From RBG-16-57-9 sp964529745 (GTDB lineage: Archaea; Thermoproteota; Bathyarchaeia; TCS64), in the NCBI GenBank assembly GCA_964529745.1, contig CAZGZR010000093.1:1-10366 (forward strand): 10,366 nucleotides of DNA. The letters are read 5' to 3'. The notes beneath the pieces are model-generated. The model made no database searches and was not told the origin of the DNA. It saw only the letters and a list, made by a program, of their open reading frames with translations. This document shows positions 1-6,322 of this stretch, one piece after another; positions within the stretch are counted from its first letter, which is position 1, and the number at the start of each line of letters is the position of its first letter. The translations under genes were made by a program, and so were the position numbers.

Positions 1-990
1 CTCCAGTATGAGCCCGGCTTCACGCATGTCCTCCACGAGGGCCTCCTGCCCCTCGGCTATGGGCATCCCCGCGTACTTGCCGGCCACGGGCTGTAGTATT
101 CCTCGTCCGTCGATGAGCTTCACGACGGGCAGGTTGAACCGCGCCACGGCCACCACGTCGGCCTTGTCGCCGTAGGTGCAGATCATCATGGCGCCCGTGC
201 CGAACGTGGGATCAACCTCGTCGTTGGCTATGATGGGCACCTCCTGGCCGAACACGGGCACCCTGGCCTTGCCTCCTATGAGGTGCCTGTAACGCTCGTC
301 GGCCGGGTGGACGCCCAGGGCGACGCAGGCGGGCAGGTAAACGGGCCTCGTCGTGGCGATGAGCACCTCCCCCTCATCGGTGTAGAACGGTATGGTGTAT
401 ATCCTGCCCCGCTTCGTCTCGTGCTCCACCTCGGCGTCCGCGATGGCGGTCTCGCAGCGGGGGCACCAGTTGATGGGGTGCTCCCCCTTGTAGATCATGT
501 CCTTCTCGTAGAGCAGGAGGAAGCTGAGCTGTATCTTCCGCATGTACTCGGGCTCCATGGTCCTGTACTCTGTGGTCCAGTCCACGCTGCAGCCCATCCG
601 TATGACCGCCGTCTTCATGATGCCTATGTACTGCTCTATCCACTCCTCACACATCCTGCGGAAAACGTCCGGCGGCACCTCACTCTTCCGGACCCCCTTC
701 GCCTTCTCCACCGCGACCTCGGTGGGCAGCCCGTGGCAGTCCCACCCCTGGGGGAACAGCACGTTGTAGCCCCTCATCCGCTTGTACCGGGCCCTCACGT
801 CGAAGTAGGTCCAGTTCAGGAAGTTGCCCATGTGGAAGTCGCCGCTCGGGTAGGGCGGGGGCGTGTCGATGCTGTAGACCGGGCGTACCCTGTCGTCCCA
901 GTCGTATCTGTGGATGCCCTCGTCCTCCCACCGGCTCTGCCACTTCTCCTCCATCTCGAGGAAGTCTATTCGCCTCGGTAGCACGTTCAT
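1..990 (-). CDS. valS: valyl-tRNA synthetase, archaeal type (N-terminal 330 residues, cut by window edge)
   Basis: This enzyme charges tRNA-Val with valine in the cytoplasm. The reading frame is open from an ATG at 990 to the window edge, so the C-terminal part is missing. The class I signature is at residues 44-56, with HMGN in place of HIGH. It is followed by RYKRMRGYNVLFPQGWDCHG at residues 68-87, typical of archaeal ValS. A zinc-type segment, NWCPRCE, lies at 174-180. The CP1 editing domain follows: IATTRP at 211-216 and the archaeal hallmark GTGAMMICTYGDKADV at 264-279. In the editing motif the usual acidic residue after TTRP is Val (TTRPVY). A GGGGA Shine-Dalgarno-like sequence lies about 9 bases before the ATG, and a TATA box lies about 75 bases upstream. 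The gene is transcribed in the same direction as the hydrolase genes to its right but is separated from them by 223 bases with its own promoter. Confidence 0.97.
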   Translation of the reverse strand, partial: MNVLPRRIDFLEMEEKWQSRWEDEGIHRYDWDDRVRPVYSIDTPPPYPSGDFHMGNFLNWTYFDVRARYKRMRGYNVLFPQGWDCHGLPTEVAVEKAKGVRKSEVPPDVFRRMCEEWIEQYIGIMKTAVIRMGCSVDWTTEYRTMEPEYMRKIQLSFLLLYEKDMIYKGEHPINWCPRCETAIADAEVEHETKRGRIYTIPFYTDEGEVLIATTRPVYLPACVALGVHPADERYRHLIGGKARVPVFGQEVPIIANDEVDPTFGTGAMMICTYGDKADVVAVARFNLPVVKLIDGRGILQPVAGKYAGMPIAEGQEALVEDMREAGLILE

Positions 991-1061
991 CTCTGTTTCT
1001 CCCCTGCCTCCACACCCCGTGGACTAAACGCAGTTGATAGGCTGGATATCCCCGCCTCTTT

Positions 1062-1070
1062 CTTTAAAAG
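1062..1070 (-). promoter_or_regulatory. TATA box of valS
   Basis: On the minus strand the sequence reads CTTTTAAAG, a good match to the archaeal TATA element. Transcription would begin about 25 bases on, near 1040, giving a leader of about 50 bases with a GGGGA ribosome-binding site just before the valS ATG at 990. Confidence 0.5.
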
Positions 1071-1116
1071 GTTGTCCGCTGCGGTCTGTCCACTAGGCGT
1101 CGCCGGGTCTTCAGGT

Positions 1117-1134
1117 GATCCCCGCACGGGGATC
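1117..1134. repeat. perfect inverted repeat between the MBL gene and valS
   Basis: GATCCCC (1117-1123) and GGGGATC (1128-1134) are perfect reverse complements around a 4-base GCAC loop. The element lies downstream of the MBL hydrolase stop codon and about 50 bases upstream of the valS TATA box. As RNA it would form a 7-bp GC-rich hairpin. There is no T-run right after it on the minus strand, so it is not a classic terminator. It could be a transcription-factor site or a 3'-end processing hairpin. Confidence 0.45.
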
Positions 1135-1213
1135 GACAAAACAATACCCCATTTGCCTCTCCTCAGACAACGAATCATTCATGGTGGTCGGATAAAAGCT
1201 TTCAGATTCTATG

Positions 1214-2047
1214 TTACACGTCGAACACCAGGGGCTCGTCCCGTTTCCTCGGCCCCTGGATCACCAGCTGCTCCCCCAGGGTGGCCTTCATGCCGTCCAC
1301 CGCCGCCACCACGGGTATCCCCGCCTCCTCCTGCAGATACTCGGCCTCCTCGACGGGGCCGGCCTCCAGCATCCCCCACCCGAAGTGGGTGATGATGGCA
1401 GAGGAGGGCCGGGCCTCCCTGATCACCCGCAGCGCACCGTCCGTGCAGAGATGCATCCTAATCTTCCTATTCCTTGGCCAGATAACGCACAATATGAGGA
1501 GCCGCTCTCCCTTGTGCTGCTCCGACAGGCCCTCGAAGTACCCCGTGTCGCACGTGTAGCCGACGGAGCCGACGCCCGGTGCGTTGAACCTGACGCCGGT
1601 AGAGGACGGGTCGGAGTGAAGGGCCTTCGTACCCGTGAACTCCAGCTCGTCTACGCTGAACTCCCTGCCCGGCTCCAGATCGACGAGCTCACCCACCAGC
1701 CCCTTGTGGTAGTCGGACACGCATTGACCGAGGCCGCCGAGCCCACGCGTCACGCTGGGCGGGGCCGCGAAAACCCCCTTCCTGCTCCTGGTTCCGTCCG
1801 TCATGGCCTCTATGAACACCTCGGCGTCAGTGTAGTGGTCGGGGTGGCAGTGGGTCACCACGAGGCCGTCCAGCCGCCTGGGGCTGAGCCCCGCCCAGTT
1901 GCTGAAGACGAGGGCGCCGGGCCCCGGGTCGATGTGCACCTGGGTCTCGCCTTGCACCACCCTGATGCCGGCGGTGCGCCTCCTCTGGGTGATCATCACG
2001 AACCTGCCGCCGCCCGTGCCCAGGAAATGCAGCTCAAGGGGCTTCAG
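1214..2047 (-). CDS. metallo-beta-lactamase-fold hydrolase
   Basis: This is a predicted soluble two-metal hydrolase of the MBL superfamily. In the reading frame from 2047 the ligand set is complete: THCHPDH (His66, His68, Asp70, His71), a third His at 144 (ALHSD), the bridging Asp at 167 (GYTCDTGYF) and the last His at 221 (ITHFG). The first conventional start is GTG at 1999 (261 residues). However, the frame continues upstream as LELHFLGTGGGRF, the first beta strand and glycine turn that open this fold in many archaeal relatives. The real protein therefore probably begins near 2047, where the only candidate is CTG. A GGAGAGGG ribosome-binding site lies 7 bases before that CTG. The CTG is one base past the stop of the upstream deacylase gene, so the two are translationally coupled. 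The substrate is unknown; neighbours suggest a cyclic ester, lactone or amide. Confidence 0.88.
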   Translation of the reverse strand: MKPLELHFLGTGGGRFVMITQRRRTAGIRVVQGETQVHIDPGPGALVFSNWAGLSPRRLDGLVVTHCHPDHYTDAEVFIEAMTDGTRSRKGVFAAPPSVTRGLGGLGQCVSDYHKGLVGELVDLEPGREFSVDELEFTGTKALHSDPSSTGVRFNAPGVGSVGYTCDTGYFEGLSEQHKGERLLILCVIWPRNRKIRMHLCTDGALRVIREARPSSAIITHFGWGMLEAGPVEEAEYLQEEAGIPVVAAVDGMKATLGEQLVIQGPRKRDEPLVFDV

Positions 2048-2048
2048 A

Positions 2049-3650
2049 TCAACACCCTCTCCTGAGCACCTTCCCCGCGAGGGCGCCCGTGTGCTCCCCG
2101 CCGCTCACCACCACCTCGCCGTTCACGACCACGTAGGGGATTCCATCGGGGTACCTGTGGGGGTCGCTGAACGTCGCCACGTCCTTCACCGTCTCGGCGT
2201 CGAACACAACGATGTCCGCCGCCATCCCCACCCGCAGGAGGCCCCGGTCCTGGAGCCCGAGCCGCTGGGCGGGCATGCCCGTCATGCGTCTGATCGCCTC
2301 CTCGAATGTAAACAGCCGGCGCTCCCTCGCGTAGAGCCTGAGGTATCGTGGGAAAGCCCCGTAGCAGCGTGGGTGGGGCTTGCCCTCTCCGAGCCTCCCG
2401 TAGGGGGCGTGGACCCAGCCGTCGCTGCACGGCATCACGCAGGGGTGCCTGACAAGCGTGTCCACGTCCTCCTCGACGCCCCAGAACGTGACGTTCATGG
2501 CCTCGGCGTTCTCCTCCAACAGCAGGTCGCAGAGCGCGTCCACCACCGGCACCCCGCGTGCCTCGGCTATCTCGGCGACTGACAGCCCCTCGTACCTCTT
2601 GTTGGCCTCAGACTTCACATACGTGACCAAGACCTTGGTGAAGTCCCTCCCCTTCAGGTCCCCCGCCTCGGAGAACTCCCTCTCCAGCCTCCTCCTGACC
2701 TCCGGGTCTCTGAGCCTGGCGAGCATCTTCTCGACGCCCCCCTCGTGCGCCCAGTCGGGTATCACCTGTGACAGCAGGCTCGACCCGGCTGTGTAGGGGT
2801 ATATGTCCGCGGTGATGTCGAGGCCCCTCTCCCTGGCTTCGTCCAGCGCCTTCAGGGTGGTCACCCCGTGTCTACCCGACAACGGCTTGTGGGACGCGCA
2901 TGAGCTGCCAATGTGAGAAACCTCTACGGGCACCCTCGCCCTGAACCCCAGCTCGATGGCGTCCTCGAGGTTCTCGATGTTGCCGCGCATGTGAGTCGAG
3001 TACAACCTACCCTTCTCCCTCAGGACCCCGCACAGCTCGACCAGCTCGTCCTCCCCTGTGAAGACCCCTGGCGGGTAGCCGAGCCCAGTTGACATCCCGT
3101 GTGCACCCTCGTCCATGGCCTCCACGAGCAGCCGCCTCATTGCCGCCAGCTCGCTGGGTGAGGCGTCCCGGTCCTGGAAGCCCATGACATTAACCCTTAT
3201 GGAGCCGTGGCCCACGAAGGGCACGAGATTGATGCCGACTCCCTTGGCTTCAATCAGGCTTAGGAACTCGGCGAGGGTTTTCCAGCCCCAGTCCAGGTCC
3301 AGCCCGGAGGTGAAGGGCTTCAGGTACTGGATCAGGTCATCTCTGTGTTCGTCGTGGAGTGGGTACATAGATAGACCGCAGTTGCCCATGGTGGCGGTGG
3401 TGACGCCTTGATGCACGTAGCTCTCGCACCGGGCGTTGCCGAGGACCGTGTGGTCCGCGTGCATGTGCACGTCTATCCAGCCCGGGCTCACACATAGACC
3501 CGAGGCGTCCACAACCCGGGCGTCCCCGGTGCCACTTATCAAGCCTATGTCCTTTATTTTCCCGTCTTTTACCGCGACGTCGGCCTTTATCCACGGGCTG
3601 CCTGCACCGTCGAAGAGCCTTCCATCCTTTATGACTAAGTCGTACGACAA
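2049..3650 (-). CDS. N-acyl-D-amino-acid deacylase (D-aminoacylase) family amidohydrolase
   Basis: This is a cytoplasmic metal-dependent amidohydrolase expected to hydrolyse N-acyl-D-amino acids or related amides. Its 533 residues fit the family's usual length of roughly 480-570. The N-terminal beta sandwich (MSYDLVIKDGRLFDGAGSPW) is followed by the metal motif HMHAD (His62, His64), the bridging Cys91 in GNCG, MSTGLGYPPG (186-195), His220 in STHMRG, His246 in EVSHIG, and the catalytic Asp410 in PCSDG. The HPR motif (426-428) and the C-terminal HTGALAGKVLRR (520-531) are also diagnostic. The start is TTG: an in-frame TGA three codons upstream excludes a longer protein. It is the first gene of a two-gene unit with the MBL hydrolase, which begins one base after its stop. 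The lysine two residues after the metal His in some D-aminoacylases is Gly here, so the acyl or amino-acid preference cannot be inferred. Confidence 0.9.
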   Translation of the reverse strand: MSYDLVIKDGRLFDGAGSPWIKADVAVKDGKIKDIGLISGTGDARVVDASGLCVSPGWIDVHMHADHTVLGNARCESYVHQGVTTATMGNCGLSMYPLHDEHRDDLIQYLKPFTSGLDLDWGWKTLAEFLSLIEAKGVGINLVPFVGHGSIRVNVMGFQDRDASPSELAAMRRLLVEAMDEGAHGMSTGLGYPPGVFTGEDELVELCGVLREKGRLYSTHMRGNIENLEDAIELGFRARVPVEVSHIGSSCASHKPLSGRHGVTTLKALDEARERGLDITADIYPYTAGSSLLSQVIPDWAHEGGVEKMLARLRDPEVRRRLEREFSEAGDLKGRDFTKVLVTYVKSEANKRYEGLSVAEIAEARGVPVVDALCDLLLEENAEAMNVTFWGVEEDVDTLVRHPCVMPCSDGWVHAPYGRLGEGKPHPRCYGAFPRYLRLYARERRLFTFEEAIRRMTGMPAQRLGLQDRGLLRVGMAADIVVFDAETVKDVATFSDPHRYPDGIPYVVVNGEVVVSGGEHTGALAGKVLRRGC

Positions 3651-3807
3651 ATGGATTCAAAGGATACATGGGTCCATAGCTAATCTAGTTTTCTTCCCCG
3701 TTAGCGTGTAGGGGCGTGAAGTTAATGTCGTTGAAAACCTGTTATCCGATAATTAGTTACCAAAGACCCACGCACACATAACCGATTAAAACATTCTGTC
3801 ACAAAGA

Positions 3808-3835
3808 CCAAAAAAATTTAGAAAACAATTCTAAA
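3808..3835 (+). promoter_or_regulatory. promoter and possible operator of the secreted DOMON-like gene
   Basis: An A/T-rich TATA-like stretch (3809-3820) overlaps a perfect 7-bp inverted repeat, TTTAGAA (3817-3823) and TTCTAAA (3829-3835), with a 5-base AACAA spacer. The site is 32-58 bases before the ATG at 3867, where the promoter core should be. A regulator bound here would block TBP or the polymerase. The rest of the 216-base divergent intergenic region (3651-3866) shows no gene. Confidence 0.4.
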
Positions 3836-3866
3836 AAAACACACCGATTCACCTCAAACAGGAATT

Positions 3867-4688
3867 ATGAAAAATAAACTACAGATCCTTCTGGCTCTAC
3901 TAGTAATAATCAACATTGTATCAGCCATAAAGCAAGCACACGCAGAAAACTACGCCCTACAAAGCTCATGGCTGAAGACCCCTATAACGGTTGACGGAAG
4001 AGAAACAGCCACCCAAGAATGGTCAGACGCAAACACATACATCATCACCCTTGGACTCAACGAGGGAATGAGCCCACCATACCTGAGAACCAAGATATGG
4101 GTGAAGAACGACCAGGAAAACCTCTACATCCTCATGAAGATAGCATACCAAGACAAGATACCAGGAGACGAGGAAGACCAGGCGTTCCTATACTATCTCT
4201 GGCCAACAATAGCGGGCACAGACTGGGACAGAAGCGACGCCGCATGGCTCTACCAACTAGCACCACCGACAGACCTCACCAACTACAACGGCGACACATG
4301 GCAACAGGACACACTAGCCACTCCCCCCGGCGAGAACAACGTCCAGGGAAGAGGCCAACACGACGCCACGTTCTACTGGTTCGAGATGACGAGGCCGCTG
4401 GACAGCGGAGACCAGTGGGACTGGAGCGTAGCCCCCGGCGACACCGTCGGCCAAGGCAACATGGAGCAGACCAGCGACCTCCTATACATAGGTCTCCACG
4501 ACGACTCGGAGGCCCACGGCATAGAGACTAGGATAACCCTGACTCTGGCCACACAACCAGACCACAACTACCCCGTCGGCGGAACCCTCGAGGAACAGGA
4601 AAAGACGCCGATGCGCCTCACAGTCATATTGATCACACTCGTGATCCTGGTATGCACGTATCCATCGACTAGAATACGAAAACAGTAG
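3867..4688 (+). CDS. secreted, C-terminally anchored DOMON-like (EB_dh/CBM9-type) protein
   Basis: A 273-residue exported protein. Residues 1-26 form a signal peptide: a basic start, a hydrophobic core LLALLVIINIVSA and AHA just before a likely cleavage site. Residues 40-55 (ITVDGRETATQEWSDA) open a DOMON-like beta sandwich of the kind seen in ethylbenzene-dehydrogenase gamma heme domains and CBM9 modules. Further strands include LYILMKIAYQDK (86-97), and FYWFEMTRPLDSGDQWDWSV (169-188) resembles that family's characteristic acidic segment. A hydrophobic helix (251-264) and a short basic tail suggest anchoring in the membrane with the domain outside. The role could be heme-based electron transfer or sugar binding; an axial heme ligand cannot be assigned. 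Codons are richer in A than those of the flanking minus-strand genes, so the gene may have a different history. AGGA lies only 3 bases from the ATG. Confidence 0.75.
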   Translation: MKNKLQILLALLVIINIVSAIKQAHAENYALQSSWLKTPITVDGRETATQEWSDANTYIITLGLNEGMSPPYLRTKIWVKNDQENLYILMKIAYQDKIPGDEEDQAFLYYLWPTIAGTDWDRSDAAWLYQLAPPTDLTNYNGDTWQQDTLATPPGENNVQGRGQHDATFYWFEMTRPLDSGDQWDWSVAPGDTVGQGNMEQTSDLLYIGLHDDSEAHGIETRITLTLATQPDHNYPVGGTLEEQEKTPMRLTVILITLVILVCTYPSTRIRKQ

Positions 4689-4702
4689 AAACCAGCCCAG
4701 AG

Positions 4703-4715
4703 TTAAATATTTAAT
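4703..4715 (+). promoter_or_regulatory. TATA box of tRNA-Ile
   Basis: TTAAATATTTAAT is a strong archaeal TATA element centred about 34 bases before the mature 5' end of the tRNA. It allows a short 5' trailer that RNase P would remove. It begins 15 bases after the stop codon of the preceding gene. Confidence 0.65.
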
Positions 4716-4742
4716 AGAGGTGCGCATTCAATGCTGATGCAG

Positions 4743-4820
4743 GGGCCCGTGGCCTAGCACGGTTAAGGCGTCTGACTGATAATCAGAAGATCATGAGTTC
4801 AAATCTCATCGGGCCCACCA
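4743..4820 (+). tRNA. tRNA-Ile (GAT anticodon), CCA encoded
   Basis: A full cloverleaf can be drawn. The acceptor stem is GGGCCCG / CGGGCCC, the D stem GCCT / AGGC, the anticodon stem TCTGA / TCAGA with loop CTGATAA (anticodon GAT at 4778-4780), and the T stem ATGAG / CTCAT with a TTCAAAT loop. The discriminator base is A, followed by an encoded CCA (4818-4820). No intron is present. The 3' end is not repeated elsewhere in the window, so nothing here shows use as an integration site. Confidence 0.96.
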
Positions 4821-4955
4821 ATCAACCAAACGAGAAACCTGTTGAACGCAATCATCCAAGAAACTTTTCATACGGCTTATTCCCGTAAACATGTTAAATA
4901 TTACCTGTTTTATAACAGATTTTACCATAAGATATTCACACCCATCCCATGGCAC

Positions 4956-4988
4956 GTGAGACTCACAAAAAGTATATATTATATATAC
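4956..4988 (+). promoter_or_regulatory. palindromic promoter/operator of the small winged-helix gene
   Basis: Two perfect palindromes stand side by side. GTGAGACTCAC (4956-4966) lies where the BRE would be, and the 17-base GTATATATTATATATAC (4972-4988) forms the TATA region. The TATA region is 39-55 bases before the ATG at 5027, leaving a short leader with a GGTGAG ribosome-binding site (about 5016-5021). The gene it serves encodes a likely DNA-binding protein, which makes autoregulation an attractive idea. A further short inverted repeat, CTGTT-TTAT-AACAG, lies at 4905-4918. Confidence 0.5.
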
Positions 4989-5026
4989 GCTACCCTATTT
5001 CCTTAAGCCTGAGAAGGTGAGACAGA

Positions 5027-5242
5027 ATGGACATAGAAGTACTAAAGAAACAGCTGGAAGACGAGGACTTTGTCAAGATACTCAACCACTGCCGGGAGCC
5101 CAAAACCTACAACGAGATGAAGGCAGCCAAAGTAAAGGACAGTAAACTCTTCAGGATACTTAAGGAACTGAAGATAAACGAGGCCCTGCTCTTCGCGGAT
5201 GGAAAGTACTACTCTTCCCCAGAGGCTCTGAAACTGCTATAA
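5027..5242 (+). CDS. small winged-helix-like DNA-binding protein (71 aa)
   Basis: This is a short, highly charged protein with no signal peptide or membrane segment. Predicted helices at residues 2-22 and 28-48 (a helix-turn-helix layout around TYNEMKAAKVKDSKLFRIL) are followed by a hairpin-like wing, NEALLFADGKYYSSPEA (51-67). This is the pattern of archaeal one-domain winged-helix regulators. The ATG has a GGTGAG ribosome-binding site 5-10 bases upstream and a strong TATA box behind it. The palindromes in that promoter could be its own operator. The family cannot be named from sequence alone; fold assignment is by pattern, and function as a regulator is inferred. Confidence 0.7.
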   Translation: MDIEVLKKQLEDEDFVKILNHCREPKTYNEMKAAKVKDSKLFRILKELKINEALLFADGKYYSSPEALKLL

Positions 5243-5326
5243 GCCACCTTTCCATCTCCACATTTTCTTTACACCCATATTTAGATGTGAACGATTCTAG
5301 CATTGCCGCCTTTACCGGCGTTGATT

Positions 5327-5341
5327 GCTAAAATTTTTATT
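5327..5341 (+). promoter_or_regulatory. TATA-like element of the coiled-coil gene
   Basis: CTAAAATTTTTATTT is centred about 29 bases before the ATG at 5364. That spacing places the transcription start at or next to the ATG and suggests a leaderless mRNA. It also argues against the in-frame TTG at 5325, which would lie upstream of the TATA box. A small GCCG/CGGC inverted repeat lies just before it (about 5303-5317). Confidence 0.5.
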
Positions 5342-5363
5342 TGACAGCGTGGGACGGTACTGG

Positions 5364-5672
5364 ATGCCATCCAAGCCGAGCACAACGAACCAGCTATCCT
5401 GGGCTAAGAACCGATCCGAGTCACTGTACACAGAGATACTGCAGCAGATCGAAGAAATCCAAGACCCCGAGACCAGGGACGTATTAGCCAAGCTGGCACG
5501 TTTGACGCAGATAAACCAGGAGCTCCAGACCCTCGGCTTCATAAACCTCCTCTCAAGGATCACCGAGAACCAAACAGCCATCGACGACGAGCTCATGCAG
5601 ATGAGCGAATACGTCGAGGCAATTGTCAAGGTCCACCAAGAGGAAGCGAGGAACCTAGAGAAGATTCTCTGA
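5364..5672 (+). CDS. coiled-coil protein of unknown function (102 aa)
   Basis: I do not recognise this gene. After a short polar N-terminus (MPSKPSTTNQLSWAKN) the rest is almost all helix, rich in Glu, Gln and Leu. Heptad-like spacing runs over residues 20-56 (LYTEILQQIEEI and onward) and 62-102, pointing to a coiled coil or helical hairpin and probable self-association. There is no signal peptide, membrane helix or metal motif. The ATG at 5364 was chosen over an in-frame TTG at 5325 because the TATA box lies between them. The SWIM-finger gene follows 19 bases later on the same strand and is likely co-transcribed, so the two may act together as scaffold and DNA- or protein-binding partner. 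Confidence 0.65.
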   Translation: MPSKPSTTNQLSWAKNRSESLYTEILQQIEEIQDPETRDVLAKLARLTQINQELQTLGFINLLSRITENQTAIDDELMQMSEYVEAIVKVHQEEARNLEKIL

Positions 5673-5691
5673 AAGACTGACAAAGTAATAA

Positions 5692-5961
5692 ATGCCGTTC
5701 CACGTCTTTAGACGTAGCATGCGTAAAGGCCGTAAACGTTTCCACGACCGCGTGCTGGCCAAGGCCAAGAAGCTGGTACGTAACGGGAGGGTGGAGCGCC
5801 TCGACGGGGAGAGGTTCAACGTCATAGGCGACCACGGAACCTACAACGTGGTGCGGACGCCAAAGGGAGGCTTCTCGTGCACATGCCCAGGGTTTCGAGA
5901 CAAGGGCAAGTGCAGCCACTGCACAGCCGTAAGCATGATGCTGCATCAGAAAGGCGGATAG
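5692..5961 (+). CDS. stand-alone SWIM zinc-finger protein (89 aa)
   Basis: The SWIM pattern CxCx(n)CxH is complete: Cys63 and Cys65 in FSCTCPGF, Cys74 and His76 in GKCSHC. It is preceded by the usual beta strands (VERLDGERFNVIGDHGTYNV, residues 34-53). The N-terminal 30 residues are strongly basic (RRSMRKGRKRF), fitting nucleic-acid contact. SWIM domains bind DNA or protein partners and occur in recombination and transposition proteins; here the domain makes up nearly the whole protein. It follows the coiled-coil gene by 19 bases and probably shares its transcript. There is no clear ribosome-binding site before the ATG at 5692. An in-frame ATG at 5719 is an alternative and would put the 14-base palindrome at 5702-5715 just upstream of the start. 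Confidence 0.82.
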   Translation: MPFHVFRRSMRKGRKRFHDRVLAKAKKLVRNGRVERLDGERFNVIGDHGTYNVVRTPKGGFSCTCPGFRDKGKCSHCTAVSMMLHQKGG

Positions 5962-6019
5962 ACAGGCCTCGAGACTTATTGAGGATCTGACGGAACATCC
6001 ATGCGGCTAGAACCCATGT

Positions 6020-6046
6020 AAAAAAGTTTAGTTTACTTTTTATTAA
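6020..6046 (+). promoter_or_regulatory. TATA-like promoter region of the second winged-helix gene
   Basis: Two A/T-rich elements lie here: AAAAAAGTTTAGTTTA (6020-6033 region) and TTTTTATTAA (about 6037-6046). The first would give a leader of about 20 bases containing AGAGGA (6064-6069). The second would give an almost leaderless message. The 110-base spacer between genes otherwise holds only a weak CCTCGA/TTGAGG hairpin at 5967-5984. Confidence 0.35.
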
Positions 6047-6071
6047 GCGGCTCAAGTAAGTCTAGAGGAAT

Positions 6072-6320
6072 TTGCCGGAAAAATCAGACATATCGCCGAC
6101 GGAGCAGAGCTTCGTCAACGTCGTGATCTATTACAGAAGGGAGCTGACGCTTGTGGACGAAGGCGAGAAGGCTACCACCCACTTCACGGACAGGCAACGG
6201 AAAGCGCTCGTGAAGGCCGGCATCCTCTTCAGGGTGTACGGGAAGGGGGGATGCCGCCTCCACCTCACCAATAAGGCGAGGCGGATCCTCGAAAAAGGGA
6301 AGCCCGCGCTCCTCGGGTGA
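6072..6320 (+). CDS. small winged-helix-like protein (82 aa), TTG start
   Basis: The family is not identified. The segment from residue 37 to 75 resembles a winged helix: FTDRQRKALVKAGILFRVYG supplies the helix-turn-helix, then CRLHLTNKARRILE supplies the wing strand and last helix. Residues 1-13 are polar and probably flexible. The TTG at 6072 is the first possible start after an in-frame TAG at 6063. The AGAGGA just before it leaves very little spacing, so the GTG at codon 18 remains possible. The gene ends two bases before the stop of the convergent amidohydrolase gene, so the two transcripts must overlap at their 3' ends. A regulatory role is inferred from the fold only. Confidence 0.62.
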   Translation: MPEKSDISPTEQSFVNVVIYYRRELTLVDEGEKATTHFTDRQRKALVKAGILFRVYGKGGCRLHLTNKARRILEKGKPALLG

Positions 6321-6322
6321 AC

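Noticed and set aside
283..981. Long plus-strand open frame opposite valS
   Set aside because: It is the antisense of a highly conserved synthetase in GC-rich DNA; no domain is visible in it.
987..1178. 63-codon minus-strand frame overlapping the valS start
   Set aside because: It covers the valS TATA box and ribosome-binding site and has no domain; it is a chance frame.
1140..1200. Possible C/D box guide RNA on the minus strand (ATGAATGAT and CTGA)
   Set aside because: The C box does not match RUGAUGA and there is no second C'/D' pair at the required spacing.
4743..4820. tRNA-Ile as an integration site for the small-gene block
   Set aside because: No duplicate of the tRNA 3' end and no integrase gene were found in the window.
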